NCBI RefSeq assembly: GCF_900156045.1
Contig: NZ_FTMX01000002.1
Location: 434,001 to 498,000 of the forward strand
DNA from: Peribacillus simplex
GTDB taxonomy: Bacteria; Bacillota; Bacilli; Bacillales; DSM-1321
DNA: 64,000 nucleotides
Reading direction: 5' to 3'
In this document: positions 43,630-54,375 of the stretch, one piece after another
Layout: each line of letters begins with the position of its first letter
Position numbering within the stretch: the first letter of the stretch is position 1
Translations under genes and position numbers: made by a program
Notes under the pieces: model-generated
The model's database searches: none
Seen by the model: the letters and a program-made list of their open reading frames with translations, nothing else
Told to the model about the DNA's origin: nothing

Positions 43630-44025
43630 TTAGTTGACCATACGTTGTGCTTCCCGTAACTGGAAGGTACGGACTTTACGTGGTAAAAAGCGTCTTATCT
43701 CATCTTCATTATAACCAACTTGAAGCCGTTTCTCGTCAAGAATAATTGGACGTCTCAACAGACCTGGATTCTCCTTGATCAATTTATATAATTCTTGAAG
43801 AGGCAGGCTCTCTAAATTTACGTTTAACTTTTGGAAAGTTTTTGACCGTGTTGAAATGATTTCATCGGTTCCGTCTTCTGTCATTCGAAGAATTTCTTTA
43901 ATCTCATCAATCGTTAACGGTTCTGAAAAAATGTTTCTTTCTTTATATCCAATCTCATGTTCCTCTAACCATGCTTTTGCTTTTCTGCATGAAGTACAAC
44001 TAGGTGATGTATATAATGTTACCAT
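43630..44025 (-). CDS. spx: Global redox regulator Spx
   Basis: The 131-residue ArsC-fold protein starts [20 protein letters not shown] with the CTSC redox switch at residues 10-13. The [18 protein letters not shown] stretch and a C-terminal RAxQ-like tail (REAQRMVN) follow. Spx binds the RNA polymerase alpha subunit and turns on thiol-stress genes. Length and motifs are those of B. subtilis Spx (SpxA). ClpXP degrades it through SpxH, which is encoded in the same region. Confidence 0.96.
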   Translation of the reverse strand: MVTLYTSPSCTSCRKAKAWLEEHEIGYKERNIFSEPLTIDEIKEILRMTEDGTDEIISTRSKTFQKLNVNLESLPLQELYKLIKENPGLLRRPIILDEKRLQVGYNEDEIRRFLPRKVRTFQLREAQRMVN

Positions 44026-44856
44026 GTTTACTCACACTCCCTAAATATAGAATCGGTGATCTATGAGGGGAAATCTACTATTAGTATTCATAAGTACCAC
44101 TCTAATTTGAAATAATTTTAAATAAGTATTTCATTTTCTTTATTATACACTAATTTATTTAAAATGAATACCCTTTTTGATATTTGGAAAAATCCTTTTA
44201 AACTTCTAGTTTAGCCTGTACTATAGCTTTTTCTGTTTTTTATGTAATACATTAAAACCGCTTTTTCTAATTGAAAATACCTACCTACCATTCTCATTTA
44301 ACTCTCAATACGGCTTTCATGATTTTTAAATAACCCGTTACTTTTATTTACCCCCAATCTTTTTCAATAAACAAGATCATGTTAATATATTTTCTTTAAT
44401 CAAATGCAAATTCCTCCTTTTACATTAAAAACCATTCTTTTAGCACATATATTTCCAAAAGTAAAAAGATAATTCTAATGAATCAGCGATAAGGGAGCAA
44501 TCTACCACCCAAGAAGTTATAGATATTCATCTTACCGCAAAATATGCACAATAAGAAAAGACAGATTGCCTACAGTAAACAATCCAGTTGCTTTCAGAAA
44601 TCCGCTCTATTTCCGCCGACTGTCTGCCAAGCTTCATCAAAGCAAGCGTCTGTGGGGCACCAAGAGTGTCGCAAATTTCTTCAACTTATTGTGGGTTTCA
44701 TCCTATATTAAACATGAGGGGTAACCAAATCTTCATTTAAAATCATGGTTCGGGGTTCAGAGACTCCTTTTATCGACAAACTCCAAGAAAAGACAGGTTT
44801 CCTCAATTTTCAAAAAATGTTCCGGTTGTTTTCTTGGAACACGTTTTTGTCAAATT
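44026..44856. other. Long regulatory and decayed region upstream of spx
   Basis: About 830 bases without a credible gene. The part next to spx is very AT-rich and likely holds several promoters, as spx does in B. subtilis. Around 44590-44700 lies a more GC-rich patch (TTCCGCCGACTGTCTGCCAA) that looks like decayed repeat or gene debris. Confidence 0.4.
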
Positions 44857-44888
44857 AAAAAGGGCCGGTGAAACAACCGGCCCTTTTT
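44857..44888. terminator. Terminator of yjbC
   Basis: AGGGCCGGT pairs with ACCGGCCCT, with A and T runs on the two sides. Confidence 0.9.
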
Positions 44889-44889
44889 C

Positions 44890-45471
44890 TCAAATTTGCA
44901 CCTCTTTAAAAATATCCGTTTCCTGACCTGCATTCAAGCTTAGCACATCCTCAACATCTTGATAGGATTTCCCATAAAGATCATCATCTTTGTAAGTATG
45001 GATTTCTGAATAAATCTCTTTCATGAAGTCAAAAACGTCTTCTTCATCAACAGATGGATTTGCCGGCCAATATAGGATTTCCATAGGTGTATTCTCCTTG
45101 GTGGCAAGCGATTTTCTGCTGTAGGAAATTGAAGAGGCATGCTGGAATCCTTCCCTTTTATAAAATTTCAGCCTTTTAAATGTATCATCATCATTTTCTT
45201 GTACTGGTTCCACTTCCAGCAAGATCGTTTTCTGCTTTTGTTGCAATTTTTGAATCAATTTCCTTCCTAGTCCCTGCCCTCTTGATTTCTTTGATACAAA
45301 AAGGTAATCAACGAATATAAACTCTTCCCCTTCCACATACAATAAAACATGGTCAGGACCTTCATCCTTTTTATATATTTCCTGCTTATCTTCTAAAAGA
45401 ACTTCTATATGTTCTTTGGATTTCATCTCTTCTATAGGGAAATACTGGTTTAGCTTTTCATACCAATTCAT
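44890..45471 (-). CDS. yjbC: GNAT acetyltransferase (YjbC-like)
   Basis: The 193-residue protein has the GNAT core YLFVSKKSRGQGLGRKLIQKL (acetyl-CoA loop RGQGLGR) and LKFYKREGFQHASSISYSRK. A C-terminal extension of about 75 residues follows (PANPSVDEEDVFDFMKEIYS). It is next to spx, as in B. subtilis, where yjbC-spx form a transcription unit. Here 860 bases and a terminator separate them. Confidence 0.85.
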   Translation of the reverse strand: MNWYEKLNQYFPIEEMKSKEHIEVLLEDKQEIYKKDEGPDHVLLYVEGEEFIFVDYLFVSKKSRGQGLGRKLIQKLQQKQKTILLEVEPVQENDDDTFKRLKFYKREGFQHASSISYSRKSLATKENTPMEILYWPANPSVDEEDVFDFMKEIYSEIHTYKDDDLYGKSYQDVEDVLSLNAGQETDIFKEVQI

Positions 45472-45564
45472 AATTTAATCTCCTCTTTTGCTAGTTTATA
45501 CTTTCCAGATTTTTTCTTATCCACTACAATGGAACTTGAATAGTTTGAAAATATTAGGAGGGTT

Positions 45565-45756
45565 TTGATGATCAGTTACTTTTTGGACTTTTTTTTAGTC
45601 GCTGCTTGCGTTATTGGCATTACAGCTGTGAATGGCGTTGTGACGAATGGCATCGGCGAAAAATGGTTTGGCGGGAAACGTCACTCTCATATTTTCGATC
45701 AATCGAAACGAATTCAGTCAGGGTGGAGTCAAGTTGGCGGGAATAAAAAGCGGTAA
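45565..45756 (+). CDS. Small membrane-anchored protein
   Basis: The product is about 62 residues (ATG at 45568 after GGAGGG). One hydrophobic segment (ISYFLDFFLVAACVIGITAV) is followed by a basic tail, KWFGGKRHSHIFDQSKRIQS. It has its own terminator. The pattern is seen in small conserved Bacillus proteins. Function unknown. Confidence 0.65.
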   Translation: MMISYFLDFFLVAACVIGITAVNGVVTNGIGEKWFGGKRHSHIFDQSKRIQSGWSQVGGNKKR

Positions 45757-45770
45757 TTCAGAGAGAATAT

Positions 45771-45808
45771 GGATGACCGGAAGAATATTCCAAGGTCATC
45801 CTTTTTTT
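45771..45808 (+). terminator. Terminator behind the small membrane protein
   Basis: GGATGACC pairs with GGTCATCC, followed by seven T. Confidence 0.85.
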
Positions 45809-46986
45809 CATGGGGTATAGTCTACTCCTTTTGTATATCGATTTGCTGCATTCCATAATAAGTATTCATCAATACCATTATCATTCAATGCTTTTATTTG
45901 GGCTTCCACTTCTTCCTTGCTATACCTTTGGTAATTCCCCTCACCTAAATATGAGGCAGTAAAATCTTGTAGCCAAGGTCTTGAAGTAGGTGGTGTTTTT
46001 AATTCCTTCAGCTTCCCGTTCTCCAATTTCGCATATTCCTTAACGAGATTATAAGGCTCCAAATCAGGCTTATCGATACCAAAATAAGATGTCCAGTGAC
46101 TCGGATAGATCATCGAGGAGATTACATCAACATTCTCAGAGATTTTTGTGAAGTTTTGCCCAATTCCGGGAGCTTCAGGCAATGTAGCCGCATATCCAAA
46201 AATGTCCACTGACACTTCCACTCCATATGGCTCCAGTTGTTTCCTCGCATAGCTTACGAAATCTGTCACTGCCTGAACCCTTTTGGCTGTATGACTAACT
46301 TTCGCTTCATCATATTCACCGACATCATATTTCAAATCATCTTCTTTATTTTCGAATCCTTCGGGAAAACGGACATAGTCAAATTGAATTTCTTTAAATC
46401 CCATTTTTGCCGCTTCAATCGCAATACCGACATTATAATCCCATACCTCTTTTAAGAATGGGTTAACGAAGGCTTCCCCTCGACCATTCTTCCATACCTT
46501 TTCGCCATCTAAAAAAGACCATTCAGGCTTCTCTTTAGCCAAAAGGGAGTCTTTAAAGACGACTACCCTTGCAATCGGATAAATCTTTTTATCCTCAAAT
46601 TTTTTCAACATTGCCCTAGGGTTTTTTATGTAGTCTTTACCAATCCCAGCATATGGAGAATCGGGATCTTCAGTTTTATACGTAACGTTCCCCCTGTCAT
46701 CCTTAATGTCAATGACCATAGCATTCAAATCGGTTTCATCTACATATTTAATAAGTTCATTCAATTTATTGCCACCCGCTGCAGGTGCTGTCACATATAT
46801 TCCGCGCACAGCATCCGGATAGTCGAATTTCAACCCCGAATCAAAAACAAAACGCGGTACGCTCGCAGGCAATTCTTTATTTTCTAATGCTACCTGCCTG
46901 GTTTCGTTCATGCCTTGCGCATGAACTGGCTGTTGAATCAGGAATATGCACATACCTGTCATCAACCACTTACACATTGGTTTCAT
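45808..46986 (-). CDS. Secreted glycoside-hydrolase-like protein (DUF4015)
   Basis: The 392-residue protein has a signal peptide (hydrophobic segment CKWLMTGMCIFLIQ, then VHAQG) and a TIM-barrel DUF4015 domain: VRGIYVTAPAAGG, NAMVIDIKDDRGNVTYKT, FKEIQFDYVRFPEG, VSVDIFGYAAT and EYLLWNAANRYT. Asp/Glu residues on these strands form the likely active site. The family is listed as putative glycoside hydrolase; substrate is unknown, possibly a cell surface glycan. ATG at 46986 follows GGTGGAG. It lies where B. subtilis has the opp operon. Confidence 0.85.
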   Translation of the reverse strand: MKPMCKWLMTGMCIFLIQQPVHAQGMNETRQVALENKELPASVPRFVFDSGLKFDYPDAVRGIYVTAPAAGGNKLNELIKYVDETDLNAMVIDIKDDRGNVTYKTEDPDSPYAGIGKDYIKNPRAMLKKFEDKKIYPIARVVVFKDSLLAKEKPEWSFLDGEKVWKNGRGEAFVNPFLKEVWDYNVGIAIEAAKMGFKEIQFDYVRFPEGFENKEDDLKYDVGEYDEAKVSHTAKRVQAVTDFVSYARKQLEPYGVEVSVDIFGYAATLPEAPGIGQNFTKISENVDVISSMIYPSHWTSYFGIDKPDLEPYNLVKEYAKLENGKLKELKTPPTSRPWLQDFTASYLGEGNYQRYSKEEVEAQIKALNDNGIDEYLLWNAANRYTKGVDYTP

Positions 46987-47105
46987 TTTCTCCACCCCAT
47001 TCGCCATCAATCATCAATATTCAACAAATATAATAAACCCCTTTCTTTAATACCACAAACAATTAACTTTACTCCTATATCTTTTAAATAATTAAAAAAA
47101 ATGCC

Positions 47106-47297
47106 TTACAAAGTTTCAACCTTAAGAATACGTTCATAATCCTGTATTCCCTTGTGAGTATCCTTCCCTAAAATGGTCCGCTCATTGTGATATATGTTAA
47201 ACGGTTTGATTTTCCTTGAACCCATCATTTCTTCCATGTCAAAAAAAAGAAACGGAAAATCCGTTCTATCGGCTTGATTGCCGTTTCGATTATACAT
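47106..47297 (-). CDS. Possible small protein upstream of the hydrolase gene
   Basis: A 63-residue frame ends FNIYHNERTILGKDTHKGIQ plus a basic tail. The clearest start inside it is near MEEMMGSRKIKP, with GAAGAAATG only a weak ribosome site. The C-terminal half has gene-like composition. It may be a real short protein or a chance frame. Confidence 0.35.
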   Translation of the reverse strand: MYNRNGNQADRTDFPFLFFDMEEMMGSRKIKPFNIYHNERTILGKDTHKGIQDYERILKVETL

Positions 47298-47523
47298 TTA
47301 ATATGAATAAATGCTAAAATACAGTATAGTGGACATTTCGTATTCTCAGAATGGCATCGATACAGGACAAAACGGCCCTCCACAAGATTTAAATGAGCGT
47401 TTTTCCCCATCACAGGAGCACGCACATTTCTTTCAAAGAAAGTGGATTCATTTTATATTTATCCTTACAATAATGAAGAGCGAATATCCATTTATCAATA
47501 AACGCATTTAGAGGAGTGACTAG

Positions 47524-48513
<990 letters not shown>

Positions 48514-48514
48514 A

Positions 48515-48546
48515 AAAAAGACGATCCTCATTGGATCGTCTTTTTT
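48515..48546 (+). terminator. Terminator of trpS, also reading into yjbA end
   Basis: AAAAAGACGATCC pairs with GGATCGTCTTTTT. Confidence 0.9.
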
Positions 48547-49305
48547 TCATAATATCGATGGGCTATCGCCAGCCTCCACTTGCCAAAGCTTTTCAAAAAA
48601 GGGCTGCCCCTTCACAAGGTTTTCACAAAGTTGAAGGTGCTTCTCTGACCAGCCTTCCTTCATTTCTTCATATAACTCAAGCCAAGCTATCTGAAAATCC
48701 ATTTCTTGAATGCTTTCATATTTCTCAGGGGCCCATTCTGTATACCAATAGCGGATTTCAGCTGTGTTTTTCGCAGTGAATAGTTGGTCCATGGCCATGA
48801 ATAGCAATTGCTTAAGCTGTCTTTCTTTTCTTGTCAAACCGTTCATGAATAAGGGAGACGGCGACAAAATATGATATTCTTTCTCAGATGTAGGTTTTTC
48901 AGTAAAGGTGTAATCCATCTCATCATGATTTTCTATCATGTCATAAACAATTTGTTCCTGCCGGGGAATTATTCTGCTTTTCCTAATCGGAATATGATAA
49001 CCTATCGTATCAACAGCTAAAATCCCATTTCCGTCAGTCACGATAAAACAATAGTCAAGCTGAATTCTTTCATGATTTTTCCTTGCATATGCTTTTTGAT
49101 AAACATCATTGAGCAATGGCTTAGGTAATTCTGACAAGTCGTTCTCTATGTAGTGGAACAATGTTGATGACACTTTCAACAAAGGAACTTGATCTAGTAG
49201 TTCGATCCCGTCATCCTTCCTCCATTCATGAAAATGACAAATATTATAGCCGTTTTCTTCTCCTTCAAACCAGTTAACCCATACATCATGAAGATATAGC
49301 ATCAT
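48547..49305 (-). CDS. yjbA: Conserved protein YjbA (DUF3603/UPF0736)
   Basis: The 252-residue protein starts [20 protein letters not shown], has [20 protein letters not shown] in the middle and is acidic. Length and start match the YjbA family, found only in Bacillaceae. Its place between yjaZ and trpS is as in B. subtilis. Function unknown. GAGGGATGA precedes the start. Confidence 0.88.
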   Translation of the reverse strand: MMLYLHDVWVNWFEGEENGYNICHFHEWRKDDGIELLDQVPLLKVSSTLFHYIENDLSELPKPLLNDVYQKAYARKNHERIQLDYCFIVTDGNGILAVDTIGYHIPIRKSRIIPRQEQIVYDMIENHDEMDYTFTEKPTSEKEYHILSPSPLFMNGLTRKERQLKQLLFMAMDQLFTAKNTAEIRYWYTEWAPEKYESIQEMDFQIAWLELYEEMKEGWSEKHLQLCENLVKGQPFFEKLWQVEAGDSPSIL

Positions 49306-49410
49306 TCATCCCTCACTTAAACAAATTTCTGTTTGTCAATCAGTATAGGCAGGAACCATACAATTTATTCCTATTCTAGAAAACAGATTAAGAAAAAAAG
49401 AACGTATATC

Positions 49411-50181
49411 TTAACTCTTTTTTGATAAGAATTCTTCAGATTGGATAGTGAATGATTTTTTCACAGAGAGTTTTTCAAAATTTTTCACCAGGTAATAGCC
49501 ACTACAGTATCCAAGCATATATGGATATCCTTTCGCCCCAAGGAGGAGCACATCATGAAGAGGATCTGTTCGTTTTATCATGTGCTTATCCTCTAAATGC
49601 TTATTCCAAAATTCCCGTAGTTTATCTTCCTGATATAACTTAGTCCATTTCGCTAATAATTTTGTTCCTAAATATTTTCCCACCGTTCGTTCCGCCAGTC
49701 CTTCCATGATCATCGTATCCAGGAGAGTGTATTCTTTTTGGTCCTTTTTCAAATGATGCAGGCGGCAAACATGATGATATTCATGAATCAACAGGGCCTC
49801 CATCTCCTTTTCGGCCATCCCCTTGCCGTAAAAAAGGAATAGTTTATCTTTAAATGCCAACCCTGACTTCGTTTCAACTTTTTTATTCCATATCCCTGAA
49901 GACATGAGCGGAAAAATATATATGGGAACATCAGGACCTCCCCAAAGCTTCTTATAAGCCGTAAACAAGCTTTGTGTTTTTTCCCATGCATTATTATCCT
50001 TTAAGTCTTCCCATGTGAGTTTTGTTTTTTGATTCGGCGAATACATGCCATGCTTTAATAAATGATGATAAATCATGTCCACATCAATGTTATTGTTGAA
50101 TGTACTTTTAAGTCTTTCCATCATCTGCAACGGGCGGTTAAAATCCTTCACCAGCCATTCATCGGTTGAAATGACTCCCAT
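49411..50181 (-). CDS. yjaZ: DUF2268 zinc protease-like protein (YjaZ)
   Basis: The 256-residue protein has the HExxH zinc motif in LLIHEYHHVCRLHHL (near residue 130), with a glutamate-rich GLAERTVGKYLG behind it. The arrangement is that of DUF2268/YjaZ. No signal peptide is visible, so it is probably cytoplasmic. Substrate unknown. It follows fabF in the direction of transcription but is separated from it by a terminator. GGGAGATGGG leads the start. Confidence 0.88.
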   Translation of the reverse strand: MGVISTDEWLVKDFNRPLQMMERLKSTFNNNIDVDMIYHHLLKHGMYSPNQKTKLTWEDLKDNNAWEKTQSLFTAYKKLWGGPDVPIYIFPLMSSGIWNKKVETKSGLAFKDKLFLFYGKGMAEKEMEALLIHEYHHVCRLHHLKKDQKEYTLLDTMIMEGLAERTVGKYLGTKLLAKWTKLYQEDKLREFWNKHLEDKHMIKRTDPLHDVLLLGAKGYPYMLGYCSGYYLVKNFEKLSVKKSFTIQSEEFLSKKS

Positions 50182-50274
50182 CTCCCATACACCTCCGCTT
50201 CTATTGACTATCGTATGATTTCAAGAAGGCGGTTGACACATTTTATCTCCCTTGCATTTGCATTTTTTCCTTCA

Positions 50275-50304
50275 AAAAAAAAGAGCAGATCCCAAAAGAT
50301 CTGC
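50275..50304 (-). terminator. Terminator of fabH-fabF
   Basis: GCAGATC pairs with GATCTGC; a run of nine T follows on the minus strand. Confidence 0.9.
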
Positions 50305-50320
50305 CCTTCCTTTTTATAAC

Positions 50321-51559
50321 TTATTGATATTTCTTGAAAAGAATGGTTGCGTTATGTCCACCGAATCCAAGTGAATTGCTGATGGCTGCATTGATTTCGC
50401 CCTTCCTTGCTTGATTCGGAACATAGTCCAAATCACACTCAGGGTCTGGTGTTTCAATATTGATGGTTGGAGGCAAAATGCTGTCCCTAATTGCCTGAAT
50501 CGTGAATATCGCTTCCACACCGCCTGCTGCCCCTAACATATGGCCTGTCATCGATTTAGTGGAACTTATTGCAAGTTTATTAGCATGGTCGCCAAAGACT
50601 TCTTTGACTGCCATCGTTTCGTATTTATCATTGTAAGGCGTACTCGTTCCGTGGGCATTCACATATTGGATGTCTTCCGGATTCAAACCTGCATCCTCAA
50701 TTGCAATTTTCATCGCTCTTGCCCCGCCTTCTCCACCTGGTGCCGGAGCGGTAATATGGAAGGCATCTCCAGTTGAGCCATAACCAGCGATTTCAGCATA
50801 AATCTTGGCTCCCCTATTCAATGCATGTTCAAGATCTTCCAGAACGATGATTCCAGCTCCTTCTCCAATAACGAAACCATCACGATTAAGATCAAAAGGA
50901 CGGCTAGCCGTTTGTGGATCAGGGTTGGTCGATAAAGCCGTATTTGCACAGAAGCCTGCAACCGACATTTTTGTGATTGGCGCTTCGGCCCCGCCTGTGA
51001 TCATCACATCGGCATCGCCCCGTTGAATGGCTTTAAACGCATCACCAATTGAATTAGTTCCTGTTGCACAGGCTGTTACCGTACATGAATTGATTCCTTT
51101 TGCACCAAGTAAGATAGAAACCTGGCCAGCTGCCATGTCCGGAATCATCATTGGTACGAAAAATGGGCTCACCCGTTTATACCCTCTGTTTAAAAAGTTT
51201 TCATGCTGTGTCTCAAGTGTCTCCAGCCCGCCGATACCCGAACCGATCCAGACCCCGACACGTGCAGCATTTTCATCGGTTATTTCCAGCTTGCTATCAT
51301 TATAAGCCATAACGGAAGCTGCAATTGCATAATGGGTAAATCGGTCCATTTTACGTGCTTCTTTACGATTTATATATGTTTCTATATCAAAATCCTTGAT
51401 TTCAGCAGCCACTTTAACGGGATATTCTTCAGCATTCAAACGAGTTAAAGGCCCTATCCCAGATTTCCCCTCGATTATATTCTTCCATCCAGTTTCTGCA
51501 TCATTACCAACTGGAGAGATTGCTCCAATACCTGTTACAACTACACGGCGATTAGTCAT
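50321..51559 (-). CDS. fabF: 3-oxoacyl-[acyl-carrier-protein] synthase II
   Basis: The 412-residue condensing enzyme has the nucleophile cysteine in [10 protein letters not shown], and His in [11 protein letters not shown] and [12 protein letters not shown]. It elongates acyl-ACP with malonyl-ACP. The gene follows fabH by 51 bases and shares its FapR-controlled promoter. The GGAAGGAGCC leader is strong. Confidence 0.97.
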   Translation of the reverse strand: MTNRRVVVTGIGAISPVGNDAETGWKNIIEGKSGIGPLTRLNAEEYPVKVAAEIKDFDIETYINRKEARKMDRFTHYAIAASVMAYNDSKLEITDENAARVGVWIGSGIGGLETLETQHENFLNRGYKRVSPFFVPMMIPDMAAGQVSILLGAKGINSCTVTACATGTNSIGDAFKAIQRGDADVMITGGAEAPITKMSVAGFCANTALSTNPDPQTASRPFDLNRDGFVIGEGAGIIVLEDLEHALNRGAKIYAEIAGYGSTGDAFHITAPAPGGEGGARAMKIAIEDAGLNPEDIQYVNAHGTSTPYNDKYETMAVKEVFGDHANKLAISSTKSMTGHMLGAAGGVEAIFTIQAIRDSILPPTINIETPDPECDLDYVPNQARKGEINAAISNSLGFGGHNATILFKKYQ

Positions 51560-51610
51560 TTAAAAATGGCTCCTTCCTATTTTTAAAGCTGTTACGTTTT
51601 ACTTCTTCTT

Positions 51611-52546
51611 TTATTTACCCCACCTAAGAGCGATCGCTCCCCATGTAAGGCCACCACCAAAACCGACCATGACAATCAAGTCATTGTCCTTGATTCTTCC
51701 TGCTTCCATTTCTTCCACAAGAGCCATTGGAATGGACGCTGAAGAAGTATTTCCATATTTATGAATCGTTTTTGTCATTTTTTCAAGCGGGAGATCCAAG
51801 CGTTCCCTTGAGGCTTCCATAATTCGTATGTTTGCTTGATGCGGGACAAGCAGATCCACATCTTCTTTCGTCAAACCAGCTTTGTCCAATACACCCAGGC
51901 TGGATTCACCCATCTGACGGACAGCAAATTTAAATACTTCACGTCCATTCATATGAATGAAATCTCCTTCCTGTAATAAGTGCTTCCCACCGGTTCCATC
52001 TGCGCCTAATTCAAAGGAAAGGACTCCTTTGCCTTCAGATACAGGTCCAAGTACAACTGCACCCGCTCCGTCACCAAAAAGTACAGCAGTGTTACGGTCT
52101 TCCCAATTGGTTACTTTCGAAAGTTTTTCAACACCGACAATCAACACATGCTTATATGCACCTGTTTTAATAAATTGCTGTGCCGTGATCATTGCATACA
52201 TAAAACCGGCACATGCAGCACTTACATCCATTGCAGCTGCCTTCATCGCTCCCAATTTCTCTTGAATCATGCAAGCGACAGAAGGAAACGACTGATCAGG
52301 TGTAACAGTAGCTACAAGAATTAAATCTATCTCTTCAGCAGAAATTTCCGCATTTTTCAATGCAGCTTTTGCGGCTTCATAAGCCATATCTGATGTATCA
52401 ATATCATCATTTGCAATTCTTCTTTCCTCAATACCCGTCCTAGTCCGGATCCACTCGTCGGAAGTGTCCATAATTTTTTCTAAATCCGCATTTGTAACTA
52501 TTTTGTCGGGTAAGTAGCGGCCAAGCCCTAATATCCCAGCATTCAT
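51611..52546 (-). CDS. fabH: 3-oxoacyl-[acyl-carrier-protein] synthase III
   Basis: The 311-residue enzyme has the triad Cys ([11 protein letters not shown]), His ([10 protein letters not shown]) and Asn ([10 protein letters not shown]). It starts fatty acid synthesis by joining a short acyl-CoA (branched in Bacillus) to malonyl-ACP. It is the fabHA position of B. subtilis. A FapR operator lies 43 bases upstream. GGGGATGG precedes ATG. Confidence 0.97.
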   Translation of the reverse strand: MNAGILGLGRYLPDKIVTNADLEKIMDTSDEWIRTRTGIEERRIANDDIDTSDMAYEAAKAALKNAEISAEEIDLILVATVTPDQSFPSVACMIQEKLGAMKAAAMDVSAACAGFMYAMITAQQFIKTGAYKHVLIVGVEKLSKVTNWEDRNTAVLFGDGAGAVVLGPVSEGKGVLSFELGADGTGGKHLLQEGDFIHMNGREVFKFAVRQMGESSLGVLDKAGLTKEDVDLLVPHQANIRIMEASRERLDLPLEKMTKTIHKYGNTSSASIPMALVEEMEAGRIKDNDLIVMVGFGGGLTWGAIALRWGK

Positions 52547-52588
52547 CTTGCCATCCCCTTATATTTTAATGAGTTATTATAATCATCT

Positions 52589-52607
52589 ATTATTACCTGG
52601 TACTAAT
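52589..52607 (-). promoter_or_regulatory. FapR operator of fabH-fabF
   Basis: ATTATTACCTGGTACTAAT fits the 17-bp FapR palindrome (TTAgTACC-n-GGTACTAA) with one mismatch. Confidence 0.85.
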
Positions 52608-52747
52608 TTTATATAAAAAAAGACTTCCTTGCAAGAGTTAACAGTTTGAAAGCTAAAGAAATCTCTTTCAGAAATCGGACAAGCGCCCATGCCAGGGGAA
52701 ATTGGGGACATACATTATTAATAAAAGGAGAATAGGAGGAATTCATT

Positions 52748-52969
52748 GTGGACATCTTCAATCGCAACAGGGAGAGAAACCCGGATGATCATTTTTCGAA
52801 TTTGATGTTTGGCAGGAAAACTGAACCGGAGCAAGAGGAAGCGAAGGTAGATTACATCCAATTGATGGCGAGCGTTGAAACTTTGATGGGCTTATACAGT
52901 CAATACAAACCGACCATTGATAAAATCAACCTGGACCCATTGATCGCCAAGTTCTTGAAAAAAGAATAA
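52748..52969 (+). CDS. Small conserved protein in the yjzB position
   Basis: The 73-residue protein starts at GTG after AGGAGGAATTCATT. It is charged at first (RNRERNPDD), with a conserved-looking C-terminal helix: YIQLMASVETLMGLYSQYKP and DPLIAKFLKKE. It lies between fabH and comZ, where B. subtilis has yjzB. Function not known. Confidence 0.7.
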   Translation: MDIFNRNRERNPDDHFSNLMFGRKTEPEQEEAKVDYIQLMASVETLMGLYSQYKPTIDKINLDPLIAKFLKKE

Positions 52970-52977
52970 AAAAATCA

Positions 52978-53003
52978 AGGCTGCCCTTTAACCGGACAGC
53001 CTG
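52978..53003. terminator. Imperfect terminator between convergent genes
   Basis: AGGCTG-CC and GG-CAGCCT flank a 7-base loop. On the minus strand the A/T run downstream (TTGATTTTTTT) fits comZ. Confidence 0.55.
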
Positions 53004-53010
53004 CCTTTAA

Positions 53011-53193
53011 TTAACGCTGAGCATCTTGTTTACCAAGCTCATAAGCTTCTTGCATTACGCTTTTAAAAAGCTCCATGAACGGCTCTGCCATCTCCATTGT
53101 GAATGGAATCCCGCTTGCTTCAAGCTTCGCTTTAGCCTCTGGGAAGTACTTCATGGCTATTCCCATAAATTCAAGAGTTTTATCTGAACTCAT
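53011..53193 (-). CDS. comZ: ComG operon repressor ComZ
   Basis: The 60-residue protein, MSSDKTLEFMGIAMKYFPEA then PFMELFKSVMQEAYELGKQD, closely parallels ComZ of B. subtilis. ComZ inhibits comG expression and so tunes competence. GGGGGAAAC precedes the ATG. Its neighbour med is not seen next to it. Confidence 0.85.
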   Translation of the reverse strand: MSSDKTLEFMGIAMKYFPEAKAKLEASGIPFTMEMAEPFMELFKSVMQEAYELGKQDAQR

Positions 53194-53442
53194 TCGCGTT
53201 TCCCCCTATCTAATGAATATTCATCATTATTATCATAATTCCACAAGACCCTTTCGTAAAGGGCGCACATATAAAATCATGAATAGCTTTTGATGTTAAT
53301 TCCTATCCTTGACCATTTTATAGTACAAGACATATAGATTAGAGGCAAATATCCAGTTTTGCCCTTTCCTAATATCGAAAGCTGTCAATTTCATATTTTC
53401 CCGATCATGCGCTTCGCCTTCATATTTGGTTACTCACCCAAG

Positions 53443-54273
53443 TTAGTCTCGCTTTCTCCACTTTTTAAGTAAGTTTAATCGTTTATTATGTTTTCTTTGT
53501 AAAGCAATGCCTTCTTCTGGTTCCATTTTACATTGCACTTCAAATATTGTTCCTTTATTGATTTTAGTTGTTGTTTGGGAAGTGAATGAATCCATACTTT
53601 CACCAAATATTAACTTGGCACATTTATTCCAATGGTCTTCTATACTGCTGCACAATTGGATGTCCCTATCGGAAGAGGAGGTAAGCACTGCTTCCATAGC
53701 GTTAACAAAATCTGTGATATAGAGAGCATCTCCGGTATATTCGGCAGTAATTGCGGCATGGATATCAGACTGTCCAAGCTGGTTGATGCCAGCTTCAAAG
53801 CTCATACCTTCCGATTGCCAAGGTCCATAAATCGTCGGTAAAAATATGATTTTCGCAGAATCTATTTCACGAATCGAGCTTAATATGGACTGAAATATAC
53901 TGACATCTTTTTCAATGGGCATGAAAAGAACGAAATTTGGTGTTTCATCCTTGCCATTTTTGAATTTCTCAATGAAGGAAACGATTTCGCCTATCAGAAA
54001 ATCGATTTTGTCCAATTTTCCGCTTTGAATATCGTAAAGAGATATGAACACCGTGTCCTGCTGTGAAATATCCAATAATTTAAGTTTATTTATCGGAAAG
54101 TATATATAATTTGAATTCCTGCCTATTTCAAGTTCCTTTTCTTCCATAATATATTGACTTGCTTCTGAATCGGCCCAATCGATTCCGATTACTTCTTTAC
54201 CTTGGTTCAACAAATATTGGGTCACATAGAATCCTACAAATCGATAAGTGCCAATGACAATGTTCGTTTGCAT
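53443..54273 (-). CDS. NAD-dependent epimerase/dehydratase-like protein (YjaV position)
   Basis: The 276-residue protein has a Rossmann start NIVIGTYRFVGFYVTQYLL, where the usual GxxGxxG reads GTYRFVG. A typical SDR layout follows (IIFLPTIYGPWQS, ITDFVNAMEAVL). The YxxxK pair is not obvious, so catalysis is uncertain. ATG at 54273 follows GAGGAGG; the longer frame to 54372 overlaps the upstream gene. It is paired with the hydrolase gene at 54376, as yjaV with yjaU. Confidence 0.75.
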   Translation of the reverse strand: MQTNIVIGTYRFVGFYVTQYLLNQGKEVIGIDWADSEASQYIMEEKELEIGRNSNYIYFPINKLKLLDISQQDTVFISLYDIQSGKLDKIDFLIGEIVSFIEKFKNGKDETPNFVLFMPIEKDVSIFQSILSSIREIDSAKIIFLPTIYGPWQSEGMSFEAGINQLGQSDIHAAITAEYTGDALYITDFVNAMEAVLTSSSDRDIQLCSSIEDHWNKCAKLIFGESMDSFTSQTTTKINKGTIFEVQCKMEPEEGIALQRKHNKRLNLLKKWRKRD

Positions 54274-54375
54274 AAATACAGCCTCCTCGTATGCCATCAA
54301 GCCCACTTCACCCGGCACGTCTGGTTTTTTTAGATGCTGTATCGTATGCAAACTATTGTAAAAATATATCACTTC